The notes beneath the pieces are model-generated. The model had not been told where the DNA came from. It searched no databases and worked only from the letters and a program-made list of their open reading frames with translations. From positions 78,768-142,767 of the forward strand of contig NZ_MJEI01000094.1 of NCBI RefSeq assembly GCF_002095395.1: DNA of 64,000 nucleotides, written 5' to 3'. The first letter of the stretch is position 1; every line of letters starts with the position of its first letter. Source of the DNA: Williamsia sp. 1135 (GTDB lineage Bacteria; Actinomycetota; Actinomycetes; Mycobacteriales; Mycobacteriaceae). Below, one piece after another: positions 34,317 to 42,983 of the stretch. The translations under genes were made by a program, and so were the position numbers.

Positions 34317-35150
34317 CTAAATTTGCCGACGCTGCACAATCCAGCCGTCGCGGTACCACTGCACTATGGTCGCGGTGAGCGTAACGACGGCGCGGGCCTC
34401 CTGGTTTGATGGTCTCCGCTTCGGGGTTGGGCCACCATGCCGGTCATGATTCGGCCAGATCAGGTCGAGCATGCCGACGAGCGGTGCTACATCGTGGTCC
34501 TGGTCTTTGCCGGGCAGCACCAGTCTCCATTGGTTGGGCTGATTGCGCAGCTGACCAACCACGTGGCCGAGGTTGGGCTTAGATTGGTTCGGAACCACCG
34601 CAGGGATGAGCATGTCCTCCAGCGCTTTAATCGCATGGTCCCAGGCGTCTGACGGGTCTCCGCTGCGGCCAAACGCATTTGACCAAGCCTCCCTCAGCTC
34701 AGTCGAAATCTCGTCGGCTTTCGAGACCGCCACATCGTAGGTGGTTTGCGCCTCGTCTCCAACCACCCGTACTAGCGAGAGACCGTCCTCGGCAGCTGTC
34801 CAAACCGATCCTCCTGCTGCGAGAACTTTGGACAGCATCTGTGCGTATACCTTGTTATTCCAAATCTGCAAGGCTCCATCGACTAAGTCGAGAAAATCGT
34901 CGTCGCTTCGTTCAGCATCGCTCAGTAACCCATTCATCAAACCTTGCGCACTCCAATTGGGCTCGACTCGACTTCGCAAGAAGACCGCCAGCTCGCGAAG
35001 CCTTCGTTCATCCATGCCATGGCCACTGCGGTAGCCCGAAAGGCCCTCAAACCAGTACCTCAGGCCATGTATCAGATGCTCAGGGACACCCTCAAACGGA
35101 CCATCGGGTGCCGCCTTGCCTGTACGTTGCGACAATCGCTGTCCGGTCAT
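34317..35150 (-). CDS. Unknown protein with C-terminal RHGG/HEPN-like segment
   Basis: About 277 residues from ATG 35150 (GTG 35180 would add ten). I do not recognise the main domain. The C-terminus has D-R-H-G-G-x-x-P and then an alternating helix E-A-R-A-V-V-T-L-T-A-T-I-V-Q-W-Y, the layout seen in actinobacterial proteins related to abortive infection C-terminal (HEPN-like) domains. The N-terminal part is Gly/Arg-rich, then helical with many Asp/Glu. It is convergent with the DUF262 gene (stops 7 bp apart) and follows the integrase remnant on the minus strand. A third cargo gene of the island; toxin or RNase function is only a guess. Confidence 0.5.
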   Translation of the reverse strand: MTGQRLSQRTGKAAPDGPFEGVPEHLIHGLRYWFEGLSGYRSGHGMDERRLRELAVFLRSRVEPNWSAQGLMNGLLSDAERSDDDFLDLVDGALQIWNNKVYAQMLSKVLAAGGSVWTAAEDGLSLVRVVGDEAQTTYDVAVSKADEISTELREAWSNAFGRSGDPSDAWDHAIKALEDMLIPAVVPNQSKPNLGHVVGQLRNQPNQWRLVLPGKDQDHDVAPLVGMLDLIWPNHDRHGGPTPKRRPSNQEARAVVTLTATIVQWYRDGWIVQRRQI

Positions 35151-35189
35151 ACGGGCCAGCGTATGCCGTCCGTGTGACACGAAACGCGC

Positions 35190-35955
35190 CTATCGGCGTA
35201 GTCGGACGACGTTGTCAGCGGTCGGATGCTCGCCCATCGCCCCGAGTGCAGCCATGGCGTCGGTGTGGTCGTCCTCGAAGAGGTGGGCGTAGACCGAGAG
35301 CGTCGTTGTGACCTTCGCGTGCCCCATGAACCGCGCGATCTCCAATGGGGTGATCCCGGCGGCAACGCACAACGATGCATACGTGTGGCGCAGGCTGTGG
35401 AACCTTAGGTCTCGGGCCAGGGCGCAAGTTGGCGTGAACCGCAGAGCGCGTAGCACTGTTGGCCGGTACACCGCTTTGTAGAAGCGGCCGTGCCGCAACG
35501 GTTCCGTCCAGTCGAGCCGCAGCCGTTGCTCGGCCTCGTCCACCGCGAGCGCGGCGAATGCGTCCTCAGCCTTTGGCACGATGGGGCGTCCGGTCTCGTC
35601 GGTCGCCTTGATCCCGGTCGGCATGCAGCGATGAGGTTCATCGACGGGAACAGCGGTGCCGTGGGCTCTTCGCTGCGCGGATGGAGTGCGAGGTACCCCC
35701 GAAGCAGGTCCACAGTTGCAGGCGTCAACGGCACGCGCCGCGACTTCCCCGCGTCTTGGGTGTGTCGTAGCTGATCTCCCCGTCTATCACCATCACAGTG
35801 CGCTGGACATGCAACAGTCCCGGCTTCGTTTTGGCATTGGGGTTGATGGATCGCGGGGGCAGCTCGACGTCACCAACCTGCAGCCCGCCCAACTCCGCAG
35901 CCCGCACGCCTCGGCCAGGCCATACGCCCGGGGTCTGCAGCACCCGGGCGCGCAC
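35190..35955 (-). pseudogene. Tyrosine integrase, 5'-truncated and frameshifted at least twice
   Basis: Three minus-strand reading frames together encode the catalytic domain of a tyrosine recombinase: G-V-R-A-A-E-L-G-G-L (first Arg), then V-P-L-T-P-A-T-V-D-L-L, then H-S-L-R-H-T-Y-A-S and F-M-G-H-A-K-V-T-T-T-L-S-V-Y-A-H (His-x-x-Arg, His/Trp-like and Tyr). The frames break near 35735 and 35625. The N-terminal arm-binding and SAM-like domains are missing. This is the remnant of the integrase that carried the island; it should be inactive unless the frameshifts are read errors. Confidence 0.85.
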
Positions 35956-35992
35956 TGACGCTCAACCCATCAGAGCCTGACAGGTCTCGCAG

Positions 35993-36070
35993 CTAGCTCC
36001 CGTTCGCGTACAACGCGAGCAGCGGACCGAGAAACGCGAACACGACCGTGAGGGCGATTTCAGAAGACAC
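35993..36070 (-). CDS. Possible 25-residue hydrophobic small protein
   Basis: An ORF of 26 codons including the stop, starting at GTG 36070 with AAAGGA 7 nt upstream. It encodes a single hydrophobic stretch beginning S-S-E-I-A-L-T-V-V-F and ending A-N-G-S, with one Pro in the middle. It is the only coding-like signal in the interval 35956-36301, which otherwise shows nothing recognisable. Expression is untested. Confidence 0.3.
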   Translation of the reverse strand: MSSEIALTVVFAFLGPLLALYANGS

Positions 36071-36301
36071 AGGGGTTCCTTTCAGCAACGGTTTCACTGG
36101 ATCGGCAGTCGGGAAGATCCTCCATCCGACAACCAGCGTTGACACTGTCACCCATCGGCCGATTTGTCAGCAAAACGAAGCATATTTGGTCCAGCTAATG
36201 CATCATTCGAAGTCACCATGCCTGTGCGGCAGCCGAACTCAGGTGTCGGCCGCTTGGCGCCCATCCGCCACGCTATCCTTCGACAAACGAAGGGACGCGC
36301 A

Positions 36302-36808
36302 TTGAATCTCGAAGAATTCCGTCGCATCATCCAGAGCTCGGGGCCGGACGACTGGCACGTGATCAAACACCAGGGCCCGAGTTACCACAACTGGTTCGAT
36401 GGTTCTCCGGGTGCGAACGGCTATCGCCTCGAGGTGAACAGCCACTACGCGACCGCGTCCTACAAACCCGACCTCAACATCACGATCGCCTGGGGAATGG
36501 GCCTGGATTTCGAGCACGAAGGCGACCAGAGCCACGCCCGGATCTTCGAGTGGTCGAAAACATTCAACGACAAGACGGTCAGACTCTGCTTTGCCGACTT
36601 CTTCTGGTGCGGCGCACTCGTCGACCGCTTCAACTACGTCGTGGCTGACGGCGGTCGCGCGGTCCTGCCGTGGGCGCTGGAGATCCGCGGCTTGGCGACG
36701 ACTCAGCACGAACACGACACTGCAAAACTGATCCATCACCTGGGCGACCACGTCGAAGGCTTCGAGAAGTACTTCCAGCGCGTCGGGTTCACGGTCGAGG
36801 GCGGCTAG
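36302..36808 (+). CDS. Conserved-looking hypothetical protein
   Basis: 168 residues from TTG 36302, chosen because AAGGGA lies 8 nt upstream; ATG 36164 and 36218 lie in frame but without a good site. I do not recognise the family. Visible features: an early N-W-F-D-G-S-P-G-A-N-G-Y segment, many aromatic residues, W-G-M-G-L-D, and E-G-F-E-K-Y-F-Q-R. It is soluble, acidic, with no signal peptide. It lies between the island and the convergent S9 peptidase. Confidence 0.55.
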   Translation: MNLEEFRRIIQSSGPDDWHVIKHQGPSYHNWFDGSPGANGYRLEVNSHYATASYKPDLNITIAWGMGLDFEHEGDQSHARIFEWSKTFNDKTVRLCFADFFWCGALVDRFNYVVADGGRAVLPWALEIRGLATTQHEHDTAKLIHHLGDHVEGFEKYFQRVGFTVEGG

Positions 36809-36823
36809 AGGGCGCCCCTTCCG

Positions 36824-38695
36824 TCATAGGTACTCCCGATAGAACGCCAGCTCCGACTCGCGTGCGTCGATGATGGTTTCGACCTTGCGGAAACCGTGGG
36901 ACTCGCCCTTGTAGGCGATGTACCGGTGGGGAATCCCTTTCGCCACCAGCGCGTCACGAAAACGTTCCGCCTGGGCAGGCGGAACGATCGGGTCGTCGAG
37001 ACCTTGTAGGAGCAGCACTGGGCAACTCAGTCCGTCCACGTTGTTCAAAGGGGCGCGGCTGCGATAGAGCTCGGCGGCCTCGGGGAGAGGACCGATGAGC
37101 CCGTCGATGTAACGGGATTCGAAATCGTGGGTTTCGGCCACGAACTTCTCTAGTTCGGCCACACCGTAATACGAGGCACCGCAGGCGAACACGTCGGAGG
37201 AGGTCAATGCGGCAAGGACGGTCCACCCGCCGGCGGATCCTCCCTCGATGGCGAGCCGGGCACGGTCGGCCAGGCCCAGGTCGGCGAGACCCTCCACGGC
37301 GGCGACGGTGTCCTCGACGTCGACGATCCCCCACTGCCCACGCAGGCGATTGCGGTATTCCCGGCCATACCCGCTCGATCCGCCGTAGTTGACGTCCACG
37401 ACTCCGTAGCCGCGTGAGGTGAAGAACGCGTACACCGGATCGAGGCGAGGTGCCACGTGCGCGGTCGGGCCACCGTGGACGAACGCGATGTATGGAGGCA
37501 GCGCACCGTCCGGGCCGGTGTGGTCCGGGTTGCGAGGTGGATAGACGACGGCGTGCACCTCGCGTTTCGGTCCGTCGAACGTGATCTGCTGCGCTACAGG
37601 CAAATACTGCTCGGGCGGTACCTCATCAAGGGACAGCCGCACATCCGTGAGCTCACCGGACCCGAGATCGAGGATCCGGATGCCGCCCGGCGTCTGAGCG
37701 CCCGCGGTCCGCAGCAGGACGCGTGGCCCGTCGATGTCCAGCAACCCGATGCTCGTGTGATCACCGAGGTCGATGTCATCGAATTCGCCTGTATCAGTGT
37801 CCAGTCGGGCGAGAGTATCGGTTCCGCGCGTGCGAACGGTCAACCACGTCGCGTCGCCCGACTGCAGGTACCACCCAGCGCCCAGCTGCCACAACGGCGC
37901 TCCGATGTCGGCCGCCACGGCGCCGACCGACTGCGGCTCACCACCGTCGAGATCGAAGGTGTAGAGGTTCCACCAGCCGCTGCGGTCACTGGTCGCGAGA
38001 ACCTGTCCCGGTCCCGTCCATTCGGGTTGTAGCACGGACTCGTCGGTGCCACCCGCGAGGACGATCCACTCACCGGCGACCCCGTCGGCGCCCAACGAAG
38101 CCACGCGTAATTCCGTTCCGTCCCAGGGCATCTGCGGATGGTTCCAGGCGATCCACGCCAGCCGGGTACCGTCCGGCGAGACTCGCGGATAGGCAAGAAA
38201 ATCAGAGCCCGACACGACCGAACGGACAAAGGCATCGTCCAATCCAATCGCCACGATGTCCCGGACGATGGTTCCATCGTCGTCGTGACTCTCACGTACA
38301 CACCAGACCTCGTCGTCGCGCACCGCCAAGTCCCCGTAGCGCACCTGCGAGTTGGTCTCGGGAGTCAACGCGGTGCGGTGCCCGTCCTCCACCACGTAGA
38401 GACGCTGATCGGAGTATTCGGCGTAGACGAGCCGCGCGTCCTCGGTGACCGCCCACGCCCCGCCGCCGTACTCGTGGACACGCGTGCGCGCGTCGAACGG
38501 TGCAGCCAAGATGTCGACGGGCTCGCCGTCGACCCCGGTTCGCCGAATCGCGGTACGACCGCGCTCGGTCGGTCGACCCTCCGCCCACCAGACATCAGAC
38601 CCGACGAAACGGGCCCCGGACACGGGGTGCCCGCTCGCGGCGAGGTCGGCAGCGGCAATGGGCGAGGTCCACGATCCGTACGGCGCAACAGTCAC
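36824..38695 (-). CDS. S9-family prolyl oligopeptidase / dipeptidyl aminopeptidase
   Basis: 623 residues. The N-terminal about 370 residues form a beta-propeller of S9 type, then the alpha/beta hydrolase domain with F-V-H-G-G-P-T, nucleophile G-G-S-A-G-G-W (Ser near residue 480), G-L-D-D-P-I-V-P-P (Asp) and K-G-E-S-H-G-F (His). No signal peptide, so cytoplasmic. It cleaves short peptides, often after Pro or N-terminal residues, but the specificity cannot be read here. Convergent with the hypothetical gene at 36302. Confidence 0.92.
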   Translation of the reverse strand: MTVAPYGSWTSPIAAADLAASGHPVSGARFVGSDVWWAEGRPTERGRTAIRRTGVDGEPVDILAAPFDARTRVHEYGGGAWAVTEDARLVYAEYSDQRLYVVEDGHRTALTPETNSQVRYGDLAVRDDEVWCVRESHDDDGTIVRDIVAIGLDDAFVRSVVSGSDFLAYPRVSPDGTRLAWIAWNHPQMPWDGTELRVASLGADGVAGEWIVLAGGTDESVLQPEWTGPGQVLATSDRSGWWNLYTFDLDGGEPQSVGAVAADIGAPLWQLGAGWYLQSGDATWLTVRTRGTDTLARLDTDTGEFDDIDLGDHTSIGLLDIDGPRVLLRTAGAQTPGGIRILDLGSGELTDVRLSLDEVPPEQYLPVAQQITFDGPKREVHAVVYPPRNPDHTGPDGALPPYIAFVHGGPTAHVAPRLDPVYAFFTSRGYGVVDVNYGGSSGYGREYRNRLRGQWGIVDVEDTVAAVEGLADLGLADRARLAIEGGSAGGWTVLAALTSSDVFACGASYYGVAELEKFVAETHDFESRYIDGLIGPLPEAAELYRSRAPLNNVDGLSCPVLLLQGLDDPIVPPAQAERFRDALVAKGIPHRYIAYKGESHGFRKVETIIDARESELAFYREYL

Positions 38696-38760
38696 GGCAC
38701 GACAGTATCGAAGGTCGGGGCACCCACGACCGCAGGAATCGGCGATCGTGACATCGACCG

Positions 38761-38802
38761 TTGACTCGAACGCCTCGAGACCCTACTTTTGAACAATGTT
38801 CA
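38761..38802 (+). promoter_or_regulatory. Promoter with overlapping operator of the third BVMO gene
   Basis: TTGACT (38761-38766), 17-bp spacer and TACTTT (38784-38789) form a good sigma-70-type promoter. Directly behind, at 38790-38802, is the perfect palindrome TGAACAATGTTCA (5-3-5), where +1 should lie. A regulator bound here would block the promoter; the TetR gene downstream of the BVMO is the obvious candidate. Confidence 0.6.
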
Positions 38803-38836
38803 CAATGGGGCTCAGCTCGCGGAACCAGGCTTTCCC

Positions 38837-40315
38837 ATGACCGGCCCCCGGGTGCTGGTCATCGGCGCGGGTATGTCCGGACTCGCGATGGGCGTCAAAC
38901 TCAAGGCCGCCGGGTTCGACGATTTCACCATCCTCGAAAAGGGATCCGACGTCGGCGGGGTGTGGTTCTGGAACCGGTATCCGGGCCTCGCGTGCGATGT
39001 CCCATCGCTGCTCTACCGGTACTCGTTCCAGAACAAGACCGACTGGCCGAACATCTTCTCCTCACGCGACGACATCCTGGCCTATCACCGCGGCGTCGCC
39101 GACGATCACGACCTGTGGCCTCACATCCGGCTCGACTCCGAGGTCGTCGCCGCCCGGTTCGCCGAGAACGCCTGGCATGTCGAAACCGACGCCGGCGAAG
39201 AGTTCACAGCAGACTTCCTGGTTGCCGCGACGGGAGTTCTGCACCACCCGAACCGCCCCGACATCCCCGGTCTCGACGACTTCGCCGGCCCCGTTGTCCA
39301 CACCGCACGATGGGATCGCGGCCTCGACACCACGGACAGGCGGGTCGCCATCATCGGCGGAGGCTCGACGGGCGTGCAGATCACCGGCGCACTGCAACCC
39401 ACGGCGCGCACACTGACACTCTTCCAACGCAGTCCGCAATGGGTGCTCTGGGCACCGACCACCCTTCCCCAGCCGAACTTCGTGACCAGGTTGTTCCGGC
39501 GGAGACCCGCACTGGCTCAGGCATCGTTTCGGGCGTGGGTCCGCGCCAGCGCCCTGTTCACCGACCTGACCATCCATCCGGGCATCAAGCGGCGAGCGGT
39601 GCAGAGCTACGCCCGACTCTGCCTACGCCTGATCCGCGACCGCGACCTCCGCGAGCGACTGCGCCCCGACTACCAACCACTGTGTAAGCGACAGGTGCTG
39701 TCCGGAAACTACTTCCGAGCCATCCAGCGGCCGAACGTCGAGGTGGTCACCGACCGCATCGACCATGTCGACGCGACCGGCATCGTCACCGCCGGCGGCA
39801 ACCATCACGACGTGGACATCGTCGTCCTCGCCACCGGATTCGCAGCCCACAATTACATGCGGCCCATGAATCTGACCGGACGCGATGGCATCACGATCGA
39901 CGAGGCCTGGAAGAGCGGGCCGCACGCGTTCGCGATGACGAGTATCCCGGGCTTCCCCAACTTCTTCACCATCCTCGGCCCCAACAGCCCCGTCGGCAGC
40001 ATTCACCTGCAAACCGCGGCCGAGCTGACCTGCGACCACATCATCCGGTGGATCTCGGCGTTCGCGAACGGGGAGATGACGACTGTCGAGGTGTCCGAGA
40101 ATGCAACGCGGCGCTTCAACTCCGATGTGGTGGACGCCTTGCAGCCGACGGTCTGGAACACCGGCTGTGAGAGTTGGTATTTCAAAGACGATGGCACGGT
40201 CGACCTCTGGCCGTTCGATCTCGCCACGCTGAAACAATTCCTCGGACAGCCGCTGTCGTCCGATTACCTGATCACGCATCCCGAGCGAGGTGCCCTTGGC
40301 GACCAAGTGGGGTGA
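38837..40315 (+). CDS. Baeyer-Villiger-type flavoprotein monooxygenase
   Basis: About 492 residues from ATG 38837 (TTG 38789 in frame would lie within the promoter). FAD motif I-G-A-G-M-S-G-L, NADPH motif G-G-G-S-T-G-V-Q, and complete BVMO fingerprint F-A-G-P-V-V-H-T-A-R-W-D. A C-terminal G-C-E-S-W-Y-F-K-D segment is shared with other members. It would insert oxygen into ketones. It has its own promoter/operator and overlaps the downstream TetR gene by 26 bp, so the regulator and enzyme are made together. Confidence 0.87.
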   Translation: MTGPRVLVIGAGMSGLAMGVKLKAAGFDDFTILEKGSDVGGVWFWNRYPGLACDVPSLLYRYSFQNKTDWPNIFSSRDDILAYHRGVADDHDLWPHIRLDSEVVAARFAENAWHVETDAGEEFTADFLVAATGVLHHPNRPDIPGLDDFAGPVVHTARWDRGLDTTDRRVAIIGGGSTGVQITGALQPTARTLTLFQRSPQWVLWAPTTLPQPNFVTRLFRRRPALAQASFRAWVRASALFTDLTIHPGIKRRAVQSYARLCLRLIRDRDLRERLRPDYQPLCKRQVLSGNYFRAIQRPNVEVVTDRIDHVDATGIVTAGGNHHDVDIVVLATGFAAHNYMRPMNLTGRDGITIDEAWKSGPHAFAMTSIPGFPNFFTILGPNSPVGSIHLQTAAELTCDHIIRWISAFANGEMTTVEVSENATRRFNSDVVDALQPTVWNTGCESWYFKDDGTVDLWPFDLATLKQFLGQPLSSDYLITHPERGALGDQVG

Positions 40316-40913
40316 CCGCGACGCACGGCGCCGCGACATCCTCACCGCGGGCGCCGCACTGCTCGCAGACAAGGGATATGCAGCACTGCAGATGCGGGAT
40401 GTCGCGAAGGGCGCGGGCATCAGTCCCGGCACGATCTACACGTACTTCCCGACCAAAGAGGCCCTCTTCGCCGAGCTCTATGCGCAGCGTCTCATCCTCC
40501 TGCACAACGCGATCGAGCCCGAGTGCGTGTCCGCGGAGGATCCCGTCGCCCTGTTCGTCCTGGTGGCCACCGAGTACCTCGACGTGTACCGGACCTACGG
40601 CCGTGAGCTGAACATCTGGTCCTTGCTCGACCACACAGGGGCCACCGCATCGTCGGCCCACACGGAAGCGTTGACCTCGGCCGCCCACAAGGTATTGGCC
40701 GCGCTCCACGCCTCGCTCGATCGCATGTACTCGGCAAGACCCGAGATCGAAAGGGTAGACATCACAAGTGCTTTGACGCTGCTCTGGGCCACCATCACCG
40801 GCCTTTCCGATCAGTTCACCGGTGTACGGCAACACCTGCATACCCATGATTGGGACGCCGCCGCACAGTTCGCTGCGACCACGTTGACACAGGGCCTCGG
40901 CTTGCGCCCGTGA
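40290..40913 (+). CDS. TetR-family regulator co-transcribed with a BVMO
   Basis: 207 residues from GTG 40290. N-terminal HTH with D-I-L-T-A-G-A-A-L-L-A-D-K-G-Y and V-A-K-G-A-G-I-S-P-G-T-I-Y-T-Y-F-P-T-K-E-A-L-F; the ligand-binding domain is not assignable. It is within the BVMO transcription unit (26-bp overlap), typical of autoregulation. The probable operator lies at 38790-38802. Stop is immediately followed by the convergent kinase gene. Confidence 0.85.
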   Translation: MPLATKWGDRDARRRDILTAGAALLADKGYAALQMRDVAKGAGISPGTIYTYFPTKEALFAELYAQRLILLHNAIEPECVSAEDPVALFVLVATEYLDVYRTYGRELNIWSLLDHTGATASSAHTEALTSAAHKVLAALHASLDRMYSARPEIERVDITSALTLLWATITGLSDQFTGVRQHLHTHDWDAAAQFAATTLTQGLGLRP

Positions 40914-41594
40914 TCAGTCCTGTTCGTCGGCAGCGAACGCGGTCACATCGATGACCAGATCGGCATGCTGTCGCCTCGCCCTGGTCCGCTGCGCATTGCT
41001 CTCGTCCGGACCTTCGGCCCAACGCCACGCGGCGGATTCAGACATTCCGAACCGGATGTGCCGCTGCACGAGTCGCTCGAGCCGAAGGTGATGCGGCGCT
41101 TCGATATACCAGACCTCATCGAGCAGAGACCGCAGACCGGACCACGGCTTGTCGGCGTCGAGTAGGTAATTGCCTTCGGTGATCACGACCGGCACGTCGG
41201 CGGGAACCGCGATCGAACCCGCGATCGCCTCCTCTACCCCGCGCACATAGTCGGGCGCATAGACCACAGGCTCGTCGCGACTGCGAAGCCGCCTCACCAA
41301 CTGCAGATAACCGAACGCGTCGAAGGTGTCGATCGCCCCTTTTCGGCCGGCTCTGTCGAGATGTGCGAGTTGTTCATTCGACAGGTGAAAGCCGTCCATC
41401 GGGACCACCACTGCGCCGGCGCCCAGCACATCTGACACGGCAGCCGATACCGTGCTCTTCCCCGACCCCGGCTCACCGACGATCCCGATCAGCACGCGTT
41501 CACGTGTCTGGCGCAGCCGTTCGATCCGATCGATCAGCTCTGCAGGCCGTGTGATCACGTGTGCCCCTCTCATCCGAGTACTCACATCGAACAT
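40914..41594 (-). CDS. P-loop nucleoside/sugar kinase (uridine kinase-like)
   Basis: 226 residues. Walker A G-E-P-G-S-G-K-S-T near residue 41, then V-V-P-M-D-G-F-H-L and V-I-T-E-G-N-Y-L-L, the pattern of the uridine kinase/FrcK-type subgroup. It phosphorylates a small alcohol (nucleoside or fructose) with ATP; the substrate is uncertain. ATG 41594 or M8 at 41573 may be the start. Stop abuts the tetR gene. Confidence 0.8.
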   Translation of the reverse strand: MFDVSTRMRGAHVITRPAELIDRIERLRQTRERVLIGIVGEPGSGKSTVSAAVSDVLGAGAVVVPMDGFHLSNEQLAHLDRAGRKGAIDTFDAFGYLQLVRRLRSRDEPVVYAPDYVRGVEEAIAGSIAVPADVPVVITEGNYLLDADKPWSGLRSLLDEVWYIEAPHHLRLERLVQRHIRFGMSESAAWRWAEGPDESNAQRTRARRQHADLVIDVTAFAADEQD

Positions 41595-41711
41595 CAGATC
41601 GTTGCGGAAGCGAGACGCGCAAACCCCTCCACCTCTGGAACACTGAAGTACTTAACCCCATCAGTCACATCAGCAACAGGGGTAACACAGTTCAGCCGGA
41701 TGAGGGGACCA

Positions 41712-42983
41712 ATGCGCGCTTTGCGGGCAGCAACGATCGGAACAACCGTGCTCGCCCTGGCTGCGGCGGGCACCGTCGCATTGGCAGCACCTGCCGCAGC
41801 CGCACCCTGCGGGAACCCGGGAACCAGCGGTTCGAGCGGCATCCCAGGGTTGGGCACCGGGAGCAGCGGTGGACCCGGTGGTCAGAGCGGCCGTGGACCT
41901 CAGGGCGCGCTGCCTCGGTTCAACGGCGCCACCACCAAGACCATTTCGTGGGTGACCGGCCCCCGCAGCGAGAACGACACCCTGAACAGATTCGGGATCT
42001 CTGGCACCGACCTCGGCATCAGCTGGAAGAACGCGCAGGGTCAGACCCTGATGGCGTACGGCGACACCTTCGGAAATTGCAACGCACCTGGCCAGGAATG
42101 GCGCTTCAACGTGCTGCTGCGGTCGAGTGACAACGACCTGGCAAATGGCATCACGGTCCCGAATGCCCAGCCCGGGAACGTCACGTCCGGATCGGTCGTC
42201 TCGGCCGACCGGCCGAACTTCGCCCGGCAATTGATCGAAGCCGTCGGGGTCGATTACGTCGAGGTCACCAAGATCCCGACCGCCGCGATCTCGATCGGGA
42301 ACAAGCAGTACATCAACTTCATGTCTGTCCGTAAGTGGGGCGACGCGGGACGCTGGGATACCAACTATTCCGCGATCGCCGAGTCGGGAGACAACGGCCA
42401 GACGTGGGAGACCAAGCTCGACACGATCCGCGTCAACGCACCCGTCACCGTTCCGACGATTCGGCAGGTGCAAGCCGACAACGACAAGTTCCAGATGAAT
42501 GCCTACGCGAAGGGCAAGCCCGGCGACGAGTACATCTACCAGTACGGAACCCCGAACGGCAGGTTCGGCAGCGCATACCTCGCCCGGGTGAAGCCGGCCG
42601 ACTTCTTGAATCTCGCCGCGTACGAGTACTTCACCAATGATGCGACGGATCCCTGGAAGCAGGAGCTCGGTAACCTGAAAACCGTTCTCGCTGCACCGGT
42701 CAGCGAGATGTCGGCCTCGTGGAACGAGTACCTGCAGAAGTACATCGTGCTGTACGGCACCAGCGATCTGGGCGGCGGCACGGTGATCCGGACTGCGGAC
42801 AAGCCCGAGGGCCCGTTCGGTCCGCCTACGACCCTGTACAACTCGCTGCAGCTGCCAGGGGTCTATGCACCCTTCATCCATCCGTCGTCGTCGGGCAAGG
42901 ACCTCTACTTCACCGCATCGAGTTGGGGCAGCTACAACGTGATGTTGCTGCGCACCGACCTCACCAAGGTTCGGACCAGCTAG
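41712..42983 (+). CDS. Secreted DUF4185 protein
   Basis: About 423 residues from ATG 41712, preceded by AGGGGA. A classic signal peptide (R-A-L-R then a hydrophobic stretch and A-P-A-A-A-A-P cleavage site) is followed by a Gly/Ser-rich linker (about residues 35-75) and a DUF4185 domain. Repeated blade-like units with Y-G-D, W-x-x-x-Y-x-A-I and Y-L-A-R-V are consistent with a beta-propeller of the glycosidase-like type. Function unknown; exported to the envelope or medium. The 3' end overlaps the minus-strand DUF4334 gene by 4 bp. Confidence 0.8.
   Translation: MRALRAATIGTTVLALAAAGTVALAAPAAAAPCGNPGTSGSSGIPGLGTGSSGGPGGQSGRGPQGALPRFNGATTKTISWVTGPRSENDTLNRFGISGTDLGISWKNAQGQTLMAYGDTFGNCNAPGQEWRFNVLLRSSDNDLANGITVPNAQPGNVTSGSVVSADRPNFARQLIEAVGVDYVEVTKIPTAAISIGNKQYINFMSVRKWGDAGRWDTNYSAIAESGDNGQTWETKLDTIRVNAPVTVPTIRQVQADNDKFQMNAYAKGKPGDEYIYQYGTPNGRFGSAYLARVKPADFLNLAAYEYFTNDATDPWKQELGNLKTVLAAPVSEMSASWNEYLQKYIVLYGTSDLGGGTVIRTADKPEGPFGPPTTLYNSLQLPGVYAPFIHPSSSGKDLYFTASSWGSYNVMLLRTDLTKVRTS

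Larger units (their letters stand above)
32220..36070. mobile_element. Small integrated island 3' of tRNA-Gly with FRG, DUF262 and integrase remnant
   Basis: The island is bounded on the left by the tRNA-Gly 3' end and on the right by the integrase remnant. Codons rich in A/T (many AAA, TTA, ATA) distinguish the FRG and DUF262 genes from their GC-rich surroundings. No second copy of the tRNA 3' end is visible near the right edge, so the exact right boundary is open. The cargo is typical of defence loci. Confidence 0.55.

Noticed and set aside
32209..36160. Short matches to the tRNA 3' end (for example CCATCGGC near 36154) as the right attachment site.
   Set aside because: Only 7-8 bases match, well within chance for this GC content.
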